DNA of 64,000 nt from Choanephora cucurbitarum (Eukaryota > Mucoromycota > Mucoromycetes > Mucorales > Choanephoraceae): assembly GCA_025331435.1 (NCBI GenBank), contig JAIWNI010000021.1, positions 186,001-250,000 of the forward strand. The letters are read 5' to 3'. The notes below the pieces were generated by a model, which was not told the DNA's origin, did not search any database, and worked only from the letters and a program-made list of their open reading frames with translations. Position 1 is the stretch's first letter, and the number at the start of each line of letters is the position of its first letter. Shown piece after piece: positions 25,263 to 35,701 of the stretch. The position numbers and the translations under genes were made by a program.

Positions 25263-26242
25263 TTATTTCTGTTGTTGATACATCTTTAATGTGTTCTCTA
25301 AATCAGTCACTCTTTGATGATATGATTGTACTTCTTGTTGCAATTGACGTATATGATCTACAGACTTCTTTAAGATAACCCCTTTATTGGGTTTATTGTT
25401 GGGGCCTAAACTGGTGTTCTCTAATGCTGTATCAGGCAATAGACTACAGAGTTCTTGAATACGATCATTGATATTATCCCGTCTTCTTCTTTCCACTAAA
25501 CAGACAATCAATAAGTGTCTTCTAAATCAAATAAGTCTTCATACCTGCATTATGAGATTCCCTTCTACGTCGACGCTTTTCCATCATCATCTGCATACTA
25601 ATTTTCAATTAGTCAGAGAATGACTCCATGAGTTTTAACTTACTTTAATTGGGCTGTATAATCATCCTCATAACTCTTGGCTAAACCATGACTTGTGTCG
25701 CCTGCATTATTTGGTGTAGTCTCTAGTCCCAGAGGATGTTGATGATAGTTATATTCATATCCCATATTGGCAGGTGCTGACATGGCTAATGAATGAGTTG
25801 ATTCAAAACTACTGCCTGGTACAAACAGAGGTGGTTGAGTAGGGTGTCCATTATGCTGTAGAGAGATATCGGTGGCATTAGAAGAACGACGATGGATATC
25901 CATTGGAATGGTAGGCTAGAATGAGAGTTAAATAAAGTCCTTTTTTTATGAAAATAAGCTTACCATGGTAGAACTTTGGTCGTACAAATGTTGGTATTCA
26001 GTATGGTCTTCATATTCACTTGAAAGTGGTGATGATATAGGGTGCATCATATGCTGCGAAAAGGAATCATGAAATTCTATTTGATTCTGTGTGTGTTCAG
26101 AAGGTGAATCTTTGGTAAAGTGAAATGGATTGGGAGCCAGTGGATGAGGTGAATGACTGGTTCCATAAGAGCCATTGGTTTGCATCAAATGGTAAGAAGT
26201 AGGATTCTTTAGTTTCAGAGGTTGTTCAGGTTGTTGAGACAT
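25263..26242 (-). CDS. bHLH (leucine-zipper type) transcription factor
   Basis: Four exons (25964-26242, 25644-25915, 25545-25597, 25263-25495) give 278 residues. The N-terminal 190 residues are His/Pro/Ser/Gln-rich, probably an activation region. The C-terminus holds a bHLH: basic region [20 protein letters not shown] crossing the last exon junction, helix 1 [11 protein letters not shown], a loop with [16 protein letters not shown], helix 2, and a heptad region ([19 protein letters not shown]). The H-E-R pattern (H..ER.RR) predicts binding to CACGTG-type E-boxes, as in USF/TFEB/Cbf1-like factors. Targets cannot be inferred. Confidence 0.9.
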
Positions 26243-26838
26243 TGAGAAAGAGATAGAAAAAAAAGCAAGAAAAAAAAAAAAAGTGATTATATATCTTAAT
26301 TTCCCCACACACAAAATAAAGACACCGAATAGAAAGCCGGCATTTTATCAGTGAGTAACGACATTGTGCATTGGTAAAGATTTAAATGGCCGAACCGCTG
26401 CTTTTTGATTGGACAGAAGGGCAGTAAAGGAATCATAGTCATCCGATCGATACACCGAGAAGCTTTCTGATGATAGATGTCTATTTCACTTGTGTGGATC
26501 ACCGAAAAGAAGGGTTCAATCTGGCGCCATTTTTTAGGAATAAAGTTAAAGGGCAAGTTTGATCTATCAAGGAGAATGAATAGACTGTCAAACTGAATAG
26601 ATGTTTGAAATCATAAAAGGTGTATAGTTATTTCAACAACAATGTTCTCTATTTTCTGCTTAGGTACCAGTGTTCTTTCCCGCCCATAACATAGTGAATG
26701 TTGTTTATATACACCCCCCTTGAATTACATATTAAGTTAATAACAGCCATTCACAATAAAACGAAAAAGTAGTTAGTAACGATAGAATCATCTTAAAGTA
26801 AACAATTCCCCCTTCTCTGAAAAAAAAGTTAAATTGTA
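26243..26838. other. Upstream region of the bHLH gene
   Basis: About 0.6 kb, likely promoter/leader of the bHLH gene on the minus strand. An 86-residue minus-strand frame (26296-26556) ends 53 bp before the bHLH start; it could be an upstream ORF but resembles no family. Confidence 0.35.
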
Positions 26839-27030
26839 TCATTCTCCTTGTTGCATTTCTTTTATATCAACACTTTGTCTTTCAATGAACTTCTTGATTA
26901 CATGTTGATCAAAGTAAACCAATAGGGCTTTAAGGCAATTTAGTCCGATCATCATGCCGCCTTGAAGGGCCAAACAAATCCAACGATGGATATGCAGGAG
27001 TATATAAAGAAGCAATACATGTCTATGCAT
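26839..27030 (-). CDS. Possible small protein (63 aa), unidentified
   Basis: A minus-strand frame starting MHRHVLLLYILLHIHRWICL has a hydrophobic N-terminus that could be a signal anchor, followed by a helical-looking polar part (KKFIERQSVDIKEMQQGE). It lies head-to-head with the gene at 27114, only 83 bp away, so both would share a promoter. No family recognised; it may be a chance frame. Confidence 0.3.
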   Translation of the reverse strand: MHRHVLLLYILLHIHRWICLALQGGMMIGLNCLKALLVYFDQHVIKKFIERQSVDIKEMQQGE

Positions 27031-27071
27031 TATTTGTTATGCTTTCTTTCTATAAAGACTAAACCCTTCTA

Positions 27072-27101
27072 TTCTTTCTCTTTCTTTCTTTCTTTCTTTC
27101 T
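27072..27101. repeat. CTTT tract in the leader of the KRE9/KNH1-like gene
   Basis: A run of CTTT tetranucleotides ends about 12 bp before the ATG at 27114. Pyrimidine tracts immediately before start codons recur in this window and probably mark the core promoter/leader. Confidence 0.55.
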
Positions 27102-27113
27102 ATTATCTTACAC

Positions 27114-27796
27114 ATGAACCTCTTTGTTGTCTTGTTTTTAGTCACAGCTATTCTATTAGCACAGGCTGAAATTGTCTCGCCTACTCGTAATTTCAATGTC
27201 ACCTTACCAGAACCTAACGCGCCTTATGTGGCAGGTCAAATGTTACCTATAAGCTATACAATACCTGACAATGACAGACTACCATCGCGTAAAGTTTTAG
27301 AGAATGATTCATTCATAAGGATGTTCTAATATCTTCTTTGTTTAGTGCTCTCATTATCCATCATCTTCTCTACTCAAGATAGCACCTTGAATTTCACTCA
27401 AGTGGTCATCACATCCAATGCAGATATCTCTCAAGGATTCAGTTTCAAAAGAATGCGAAATACCGATGTTTATTATGAACATCAGGTCACTGTAAGTGAA
27501 AAAAAGAGAGAAATAAGCATGATCTTAATAATTTCATATAGTATGCAATTCCCAACAGTACAATAGCTGGCACCTATCAGGTTATCTTTTCGGATGCCAT
27601 CTCAAACACAAACATCACTGTGCCTATTGTTGTTCGACCTTATGCACCTCCTACCACGACTACTTCAGGTGGTATCAACAAATCCATTCCTTCTGGATCC
27701 ATATTTGGATCTAAAAGTGATGCTTCAAACAGACGTGTTTCCATTACTTTATGGCTGGGAATCATGGTTACTTTTATTTATAGTGTATATCATTAA
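27114..27796 (+). CDS. Secreted or GPI-anchored KRE9/KNH1-like surface protein
   Basis: Three exons (27114-27288, 27346-27491, 27542-27796) give 191 residues. It starts with a signal peptide (MNLFVVLFLVTAILLAQAE). The mature N-terminal domain has the beta-sandwich pattern of the fungal Ser-Thr-rich GPI-anchored/KRE9-KNH1 domain: SPTRNFNVTLPEPNAPYVAG, LPISYT, FTQVVITSN and AGTYQVIFSDAIS. A Thr/Ser/Gly linker follows, then a hydrophobic C-terminal segment (ITLWLGIMVTFIYSVYH) compatible with a GPI signal or membrane anchor. Such proteins sit in the cell wall or plasma membrane and affect glucan assembly. The stop codon overlaps that of the gene on the other strand by 4 nt of CDS. Confidence 0.72.
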
Positions 27797-29109
27797 AATT
27801 CTTTCCAAAGGGTATCAAATTGACCTTGGAATTCTTGAATACAGAGTGGAATATTGGTAATTAACACATTTTCTCTATTCTTAAATCGAGCCCTTAAAAA
27901 AAAAAAGAAATTAGCCTATGTCATTCTTTGTTTGTCATTTTGTTTTTTTTTACCCCTTGGACCAATTGAAACTTCCATTAATAAGTGTAGCGCCATCAAT
28001 AATAGCAAACTTATTATGCATATAACCAGTACTATCATGGCATGGTTAATTATGTTTTTTTATACACTTCATCATTTACTTACGTATGATCTGTCTTGAA
28101 AGGAATACCATGTTGTTCTTGAAGACGCTTAGCATCAGCACCCTTACCGGCTGCCTGTTGATTGTCTGTGATGATACGAATACTGACACCTCGTTTCTTG
28201 GCTGCAATCAGTGCATCTGCCACATCATCATCCGTAAAGGCAAAGACACAGATATCCAATGTCTTCTTGGCCGAGTTTAAGGCAGACATAAAGGCCTACA
28301 AGACAAGTCAGATAAACAATCAGCATGAACGCATGACTTACATTAAAACTATCTTTAGAAGGGAAAAAGAAGGCACGAACAAAGTAACCATCAGCCAATG
28401 CATTCGACGTAGATTTAGGCACCACCTGTTTAGACTCAAGATCAGCAAAATACTTTTGAAGTGCTTTGGCACCAGCACCTTCATGTAGAACAGGTATGAC
28501 AGCATCCTTGGATGATTTAGGCGGACTTGGTGGTACCACTTGATCTTGATTCTTCTTTTTGCGAGGTGACGTTTTTGTACTACTCTTCTTCTTCTTTTTG
28601 GTGGGTACAACACCATCATCTGAGGGCATATAGTCTTCATCTGAATCACCTAAATATTCATAGCGTTCACCATCATCTTCTTCCCAAGAGACATCGGTTT
28701 CATCTCCCTCTACTGCCGGTGACTTGTTTTTCTTGGGACTCGTTTTGGGTTCAGATACCCTACGAGGCTTTTCTACACTGTCTGGATCCAGGCTGAGTTG
28801 AATGGCTGTCGAGACACAGGTCTGAAGCCAATCGATCAAGGCACGCTCTCGGCTATGATGACAGGCTTGAGATGCATTCTCAAACATGCTATTGACCATC
28901 TTGAGTGTGTTGCGAGGACTGTTGCTTCGAGATCGAAGTAGCTTGGTTAGTTCTTGAGTGGCGCCTTGTTTGAGTTGGTTGTCTTTCTCAATGCTGGCAG
29001 AAGAGCGCATGGATGTGCTCAAGAATTGATCTAGATTGCCTGATTTCAGATCATCAATGGATACACTTGGACCCTTTGGTACACAAAGAAGTTGATATAA
29101 ATGGTTCAT
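27793..29109 (-). CDS. MitoPLD/Zucchini-like phospholipase D with long basic/acidic N-terminus
   Basis: Four exons (28342-29109, 28084-28295, 27954-28031, 27793-27892) give 385 residues. Residues about 1-235 are charged and partly disordered, with acidic SWEEDDGERYEYLGDSDED and Lys-rich stretches. The C-terminal domain has one HKD motif, HNKFAIIDGATLINGSFNW (H-x-K-x4-D-x6-G-S-x-N), preceded by LDICVFAFTDDDVADALI and RIITDNQQ, the arrangement of MitoPLD (PLD6) and Zucchini. Such enzymes act as dimers and cleave cardiolipin or single-stranded RNA. The start at 29109 follows a T-rich leader; an in-frame Met at 29211 would add a hydrophobic segment resembling the MitoPLD membrane anchor, so the start is open. 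Convergent and overlapping with its neighbour. Confidence 0.82.
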
Positions 29110-30617
29110 TTTGTTAATAAGAGAAGAAAAAAAAATTAAAATAATAGATAAAGAGGTATTAAATACTTTACTATTGTCTAAAAAAGGTAGTGTTCGCTTC
29201 TTTAAATTCATTTTTTTATTATTATGATTATTTCCAGAAATAGATCAACATTCTACGTTATCATCAAAGACAAGAATGACAAGTTAAATGTAGACTGAAA
29301 AGACAACTTCTTTACCCTCTACATGCATTGAATCTACTTGGAAGATCATGGTGATTTCAGGGCATGACATCACTGGATTTGCTTGTTTAAGGTTTAATTG
29401 CTGATGTAAGTAACCATCGTGCTACAGAGAGTGGTTCTATGTTGCCTTTTCCGGGTAATATCCTAACTAGTTTGCTATGATGTTTGTTTACAACACCTCT
29501 GTCAATGAGTTCATTGCATGTCACAAGGATTGCCAAGCACACGAACATGATTTCATTGATCTTTTTTATATGTCCTGTCCTTCCTTAGTAGAGGCTACTG
29601 TTGTTCAACTACGGAACATGTTCATTTTATCTAGCCGACCCTCTTTAGTAACAAACAGCTCATAAAAAGAAACAATGAGCCTAATCTTGTACACTGAGGT
29701 CACTCTTTGTTTCTGGCATGTACCATTTAAGCGAAATTTAACTGTGTGAGTATAAGACCTCTTTTAATCCATTGCGGGTATCAACTTTTAGTTTATTCTT
29801 TCGTCATCCGACGATCTCTTTTTCTCTCTTTAAACTCATATAAAGGGGCGATCCCTGTTTTGTGTCAGCTAAAGTGGTTGATATCAACTCAAGGTCTATA
29901 CACTTTCTGTGATTTAAGCACAATTCATATTCTGTTGTTCAGTTCAAGCCTTATCATAGTTATCCAAGCCTCTCTCTGTTTGAGCATCACTTTCTCCTTC
30001 TATTTACCGACGCTGCCTTTTTTTTTAAGGTTGTTGAATCCTGTTTCCTGCTTGAATCATTTGTTCTTATTCAGAAAAGAAAGATATGGCTATCAATGTG
30101 TCTCTCTGTTCTACTATTGCTCTGTATAAAGAGTCGTGATCATAAACCTTTTTTTTTAAAAAGAGGGGGGTTATTCTCTAAAGATAGATTCACTGTTTCT
30201 GAGTTAAGCTTTGACAGAGTATTTTATAGAGAGAGATAAAATAGGGTTTTGCCCATATAAACTAATTGATGCATACCATTGTTGTCAGCCAAAATTTACC
30301 ACAGAAAGAAAGAAAAACACACATATAAACTACCGAGTTCAACTCAATACACTTGTATCAAATTATAGTTTATTCAACGATAACTTTCATATCTGTAAAG
30401 TGAGTCGATTGAATGATACCGTGTTCTTTTCTTAGCTGTAAGCTTATTTCAGAGAGAGGAGGGAGAAATCTTTTTTTTAAAAAAAAAGAAACTCTTACTC
30501 CGCCTATTTCAAACCAGAAAGTCCGTCGAATACCACACACACACACTCTTCGCCCCCCTTCTCGTCACTCTTTTTTTTTTTTCTCCCTTTCTTTTTCTTT
30601 AAGATAGTTCGACAAGT
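29110..30617. other. Divergent intergenic region (1.5 kb)
   Basis: Lies between the starts of the PLD-like gene (minus) and the Mei2-like gene (plus). Frames such as 29746-30129 are hydrophobic, lack an ATG start and look like T-rich chance frames. The last 150 bp are strongly pyrimidine-rich with a CA tract at about 30534-30546. Confidence 0.45.
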
Positions 30618-32721
30618 ATGGATCGTAACAATCAATTTCAAGCCTATGATAGGCCTCCTATGCAAATGAACCAAGCACAATACAACCAACCAAATAATTT
30701 TCGCCGTGACGACTACGGTAATAATGGTGGTGGTATTCGTAGAGGTGGAGGAGCTATGCGAGATCACAGAGGAAGACGTGGAGGCAATAACAACAACAAC
30801 AATGATCGCTTCAATGACAATCGCCCTTATAAGAGAGGTAATCGCCCTATGGGTATCAACAAAGCAAGAAATGAGTATCAGGAAGATGGTAAGCTTTGTT
30901 TTTATTTATTATTGAGACCAAATATAATGGAGTCTCTGATCATTCTATGCCCTCCCAAAAATTATCATCTTGTTTCTCTCTCTTTTTTTTTTGCTTAATT
31001 TCTATACACTCTATAGAGCCAAGAGCTGCGAGAGAAAAGCCTTGTCGTACACTGTTTGTTAGAAATGTTCAGGTAAATTTTAGAGAGAATATGGATATTC
31101 AATATATCAAAAAAAAAAAAGAGCTATCTACCAGACATGAGTTCAAGAGTGAAAGAAAAAGAGAAACATGAATGCCAATAGTTTTATCTTGTAGTATACA
31201 ATCCCTGAGAGTGAGATCAGAAGCTTGTTTGCAGAATATGGTGAGATTAAGGATGTCTTCAATCTAATCGAAAATAGAGGCATGATCTTCGTTACCTTTG
31301 TAAGTTATTTTTATTTTCTCAAGCCTTTCCTCTATATATTCATTTATTTTTTGTTAGTATGATGTTAGAGCAGCTGAGGAAGCTAAACATGCCATGCAAG
31401 GTACTTATCTGAGTGATCGAAAGATTGATGTCCATTATTCTTTACCCAAAGAAGAAGAAGAGAAGGCAAGATGTGATAGAACTAAGAATCAGGTAGATTG
31501 CATTGCGCTCATTTGAAATTCATGTCATCCTAACATTTATGACACAAAAAAGGGTACTTTACTGTATACACTTAAGAACACAAACAATGAGTTAGATGAT
31601 CATGAGTTACAGTCTTACTTTTCTCAATTTGGTGAAGTGAAGGCGATTCGTGTACCCAATTTCAAAAAGACAAACACACATGTTGTGAGTCATTTGGATA
31701 GGTGAGTTCAAATGAGGTTATTCTTGATAAGACTATTTACCTTCTTGACAGAAATCAGCAACGTCTTGTTGAGTTTTATGATTCAAGGGCTTGTGTTGCA
31801 GCCTATGATGCCACTATCGATGCTGAATATAAAGGCGGCAAATGGGATGTTGCCTTCTTTTGGGATCATCCTTATAAGGAACGTACTAACTCTCATCAAA
31901 AGCGAGAAAGAAATCTCGATAGAGAAGAGATGAGAAACAAAAGACGCGACCAGATCAAGCGCGAACCTTATGATCATTATGGCAATCAAGGCCAGCGCAT
32001 GGATGACCGCTATCATCCTGCTCCCATGGGCGCTCCTCCCATGCACTCTCATCAACTAGACCCAAGATTGCAATACAATCCTCAACCAACCATGCCTCCA
32101 GCCATGCCCACGGCTCCTATGGCCTCGACTCTCGGTCCCGATAATCAACGTCTTGAACAGGCTCAAAAGGCTCAGCAGATCTTGTCGATGCTTGCACAAC
32201 AACAACAACAGACACCTACAGCACCTGCTATGCAGGCCACACAGCCTGTTCCTTCACTGACTTCTCCATTTCAACCTACTAACCTACAATCACCTGCTGC
32301 TAAGCAATCGCCCTTGCCTGGTTCTGCTCCTCCTACCGCTCCCGCTGCTTCTATGCATCAACCTCAGCCATTCATTTCGCCTGTTCCACCTACCAACGAT
32401 CAAACTTCTCAAGTGCAACAATTGCTAGGTTTATTGGTAAGTCAAATTGATTTATTTGATTGAAAAAAAAAAGCAAAACTAATGCTTCTTTCAAAACAGA
32501 GTCAAGCTGCTCAACAACAGCAACAACAACATCAATCACAACTTCAATTACCTCAACAGCAACCACCACAACCTCAAATGCCACCACAAACACAACCAGC
32601 TCCTCAACAAGCATCACCTTCAGTCATTCCTCAAGGTGTGGCACCTATTCCAGGCATGGATGCTGCTACTGCATTATCACAATTGGCCGCTATGCTTCAA
32701 CGACAACAACAAAATCAATAA
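30618..32721 (+). CDS. Mei2-like RNA-binding protein with two RRMs and a Gln/Pro-rich tail
   Basis: Seven exons (30618-30888, 31017-31072, 31195-31299, 31358-31492, 31553-31701, 31752-32436, 32500-32721) give 540 residues. An Asn/Arg/Gly-rich N-terminus precedes RRM1: CRTLFVRNVQ (RNP2), IPESEIRSLFAEYGEI, then RGMIFVTFYDVRAAEEAKHA (RNP1), and KIDVHYSLPKE. RRM2 follows: GTLLYTLKNTN, DHELQSYFSQFGEVKAIRV, RLVEFYDSRACVAAYDA. The R-T-L-F-V-R-N, I-R-V and VEFYD-RA signatures are those of Mei2/TEL-type proteins, which bind RNA during meiosis or starvation. The typical Mei2 RRM3 is not present; instead there is a long Gln/Pro/Ala-rich low-complexity tail. Every RRM junction is in phase. Confidence 0.87.
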
Positions 32722-33037
32722 GGTTGCTTTTTCACTGTTCTTTATATTTCCTCTCTCTCTCTTCTTTTCTCTGAGGCTTTCTTTTTTGTATTCTTATGCG
32801 TTTGAGAATGGTCAAGTTCAAATCATGAGTCTGTCTACTTCTTTTCAACTATATCTCTTCTTCTTTCCAAGTATCAAGCTGCTTACGATGCATTCAACAA
32901 GCTCAAGCGTGTTTTCCATTAGTATTAAAAAAAATAACTCATAAAACCTTTCTTTGAAAATCATCATTTCAATTGAGTGATAAAAAAAAATTACGTCTAA
33001 TGAAAACGCTATAAGCATTTGATTCCTAACGCTTGTG
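32722..33037. other. Short intergenic region with one exon-like stretch
   Basis: 316 bp. A spliceable-looking stretch at about 32871-32921 reads YQAAYDAFNKLKRVFH and stop, preceded by a pyrimidine tract and AG, but no start or partner exon is convincing. Confidence 0.3.
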
Positions 33038-33294
33038 ATGAGCGAAAACCGTTGTAGCTTATGATTGACTTTTAGGTAGTTTCTTTTCATCCAGGTAATT
33101 CAATCACTTACGAAGTTATTGCTCTTTTGATCATCAGCACCTTTGCCTTAGTGATAACAGCCATCCCATGTTTTCAATTAACAATAGCATCAAACAGTCA
33201 TCTCAATGAGGGAGTAAGCTCTTCTTTTTTTTTGGATTTACAAACCGATAAGCAACTATTTTAGAAAAACTTCATAATCTCTTTGTTCATTTAA
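33038..33294 (+). CDS. Possible 53-residue membrane protein
   Basis: Three exons (33038-33050, 33095-33213, 33265-33294) would join in phase to 53 residues starting MSENRNSITYEVIALL, with one strong hydrophobic segment through ISTFALVITAIPCF, then a polar hairpin and a second short hydrophobic end. The middle exon is clearly protein-like and flanked by good splice signals (ATCCAG before it, GTAAGC after). The first intron would start GTTGTA, which is weak, so the start is uncertain. No family recognised. The stop lies 8 bp from the end of the helicase relic on the other strand. Confidence 0.35.
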
Positions 33295-33302
33295 TATTTA
33301 AC

Positions 33303-35142
33303 TTAGAGCGTACGTTTGATATCATCACCATATGTGTCGAGCAATCGCTCAAATAAAGAATAAGAAATCTTGTTTGAGGTTTGCATTCCTTTTTTAACAG
33401 TCTTTTTATCTTTGGTAGACGGAGTATTTGAAGATGACTTTCGGTAGTCTGCAGCCTAGAGTAAATGATGTTATTGAGTAAATTAGTTCCAACCCGTAGG
33501 ATCAAGTACATACTAGAACGGCTTTCTTGCTCTTCAAAATGGCTATCCAACAATCAGGTTCGGAAGCCTGGCTAGCTTTATCGATAATAGTAACATCGAA
33601 GTGAATGTCTTTCAGTGCGCTATGCCCACTTCTGCAATGGAAACAAACATGATCAGGTGACTATCACTTGTTGTTGTTCTGCAGGACAACACTCACTCGC
33701 ATAAAGTAGAAAAGACCACATCAGCTCTTGAAATTACTTCTGAAACTAACATATCATGCTCATAACTCTTCATGTCGCCCTTGGGAACCAACGTGCCAAG
33801 ACAATAAGGAAGGGAACTTTCGGTTACTCTTGCAGGATGTCCTGTACGAACGATACATATTTCTTTGAATTTGGAAACGCGCTCCAACAAGTCATCTACA
33901 AACTCGATGTAGGTACATTAATCTACTTTCAGGGACCAATGAGACGCAAAGTATCCTTACCAACAAACGCATTTGAAGGACCAGTGACCAGAACAGTTTT
34001 TTTCTCCTTGTGTAATTGCCGGATGATTTCAACTAATGTTTGAGTTTTGCCTGTCTAAAATAAAGTATGGCTTTAGCATAATGAGTTTCTTCATGGCTTT
34101 GTACTTACTCCTGTTTTTAATATACAGCGATTTTAGTTATTTCACTGCTTTCGACTGTATTCTGTTGTAAAAAGAAGAGAATGACTTACCTGGAGGACCA
34201 TGGATTAAAGCAACTTCAGGTGACTGCAAGGCAAAACGTACAGCTTCTTTTTGATCTTTGTTTAGTTTTTGATCAAATAAACGATAGCTTTCTGCTGGAA
34301 GCTGCTTAGGTGGAGAAGGCTTCTTCTTTTCCAACAAGACGGATGTCAAATCGCTAGAATGTGTGTCACTATCTAACATCTTCAGTTGACACAATGCAGC
34401 CAGCATTCTATTTAGGCGATCAACAATCTTGGGAATAATTTATGAATCTGTTCTTGTTCTGTTTACCTTTGGAAAGGCGTTGCGCAAGGTAATTGCACAC
34501 TAAATTAAAGACCAAAAAAAAAACTTTAATGATGACCTGCTTGTTCATGATAGAAACATACATTTGGCATTTGCTCATCAATGCAGTTGGAATGAGCCGC
34601 AAATCTTTATAGAAAGCAACTTCAATACGCTCCTTTTCTACTTTAGTTACAACCGCTCGACATCTGTCAGAGATGCTGTGTATGTATTGACCATGATTGG
34701 CCAAAGAGACAACAGAGCCTCTTTTGATTTTGTGCTTAGGGATAGGCACATCTTTTCCATCAGTAGTGGGTTTGAGCCCTAATGAAACATGGCTGAAGAA
34801 ACAAAAGACAAGTAAGCAACAAGAACTTTGTCAACTGTGCACTAAAGCAACAAACTCACTAAAGACCTGCTAGACCACTCCGGTTATCTACGACAGAGAT
34901 AGTTAGTATGTGCATATGGATTGAAGTTTTTCTCCAAACTAACCTCTTATCACAAGGCCACTCACAGCAGTTCCTTTTGTTTCTAAAGAGGATATAGGTC
35001 CTTTTGGCAATTTTATTTTCGCACTGCTTACCAACACCAACTTGATCATATGTTGAATGTATTCTTGAGACGTACATCTGTTTGAAGCGACAGAACTCAA
35101 AGCTCTTGATGGGACACTTAGTTTAGTCAATAACCGAAGCAT
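33303..35142 (-). pseudogene. Truncated IGHMBP2/Hcs1-like SF1 helicase relic
   Basis: Exons on the minus strand assemble in phase into about the first half of an IGHMBP2-type helicase: N-terminus MLRLLTKLSVPSRALSS, IKRGSVVSLANHG (beta-barrel 1B region), LNKDQKEAVRFALQSPEVAL, the P-loop HGPPG-TGKT, GPSNAFVDDLLERV (motif Ia), RTGHPARV, and DVTIIDKASQASEPDCWIAI (motif II). The normal motif II acid pair DE is DK, motif III (GDxxQLPP in the family) has decayed to AADYRKSSS, and the frame ends KRTL just where VQYRMH of the second RecA domain should begin. ATP hydrolysis and unwinding are therefore not expected. Splice sites are still intact, so decay may be recent, or a short non-enzymatic protein may persist. 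Confidence 0.62.
34109..34110 (-). other. Candidate 2-nt micro-exon restoring the helicase P-loop
   Basis: Splicing directly from the donor after 34190 to an acceptor at 34051 yields HGPPGKT, lacking two P-loop residues. Inside that 139-nt interval the minus strand reads aaacag|GA|gtaagtac at 34109-34110. Including GA, with introns 34111-34189 and 34055-34108, gives exactly GPPGTGKTQT. Both flanking introns have GT-AG ends and normal length (79 and 54 nt). Confidence 0.45.
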
Positions 35143-35701
35143 AGTTTTATAAAAGAAGATTGCTCTATTGGGTAGGCAGCAAAGAGAAGAGAAGAAACTA
35201 GATTGAATTCTAATCTAAAGAGTTTATTTATACAGACAAAAAGAGATAGATAGAGGTTCTATCAATCATTAGCTATTTAACACTGGATTCAAGTCCTAAG
35301 TTGGAGCATAAATTGGTCTTGTTTTGAAGCTTCTAGAACCAGGACACGACAATATTGATTTCCAAAAAAAAAGTTCAGTGGTTGTTTATCACTTTTGTAG
35401 TACACTATAACAGATAACAAATAAAAAACAATATCATCAAATGAATGTGCGCATTAGTTTTCTTGTTCTCAAGCTGTACAAAGTCGTTTCTTCTGGGAAG
35501 ATTTGTTCAAGTTCACCTTCAATGTTTAGAAAGAAATAGAGTCAAATAGAAAGGAACCAAGCATGACAAAGCCAGAAACAAGATGCATTTGTAAAGATAA
35601 GATCAGTCATTTCAGGAAAACCCATATTGCAACGGCCTTGAATAAATGATGTCTACTAATCTCCAACTGACACAAAAGCTATGGCCAAAATAGCTCTTTA
35701 C
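35143..35701. other. Intergenic, nothing recognised
   Basis: About 560 bp upstream of the helicase relic (minus strand) and downstream of the coding-like debris. No supported feature. Confidence 0.35.

Noticed and set aside
26296..26556. 86-codon minus-strand frame before the bHLH gene
   Set aside because: Lies in the leader/promoter of the bHLH gene and shows no family pattern; at best an upstream ORF.
29746..30129. 127-codon plus-strand frame
   Set aside because: No ATG at its start, T-rich hydrophobic low-complexity composition, no splice or leader context.
32871..32921. Exon-like YQAAYDAFNKLKRVFH stretch after the Mei2-like gene
   Set aside because: Good acceptor but no in-phase upstream exon or start found; left as intergenic.
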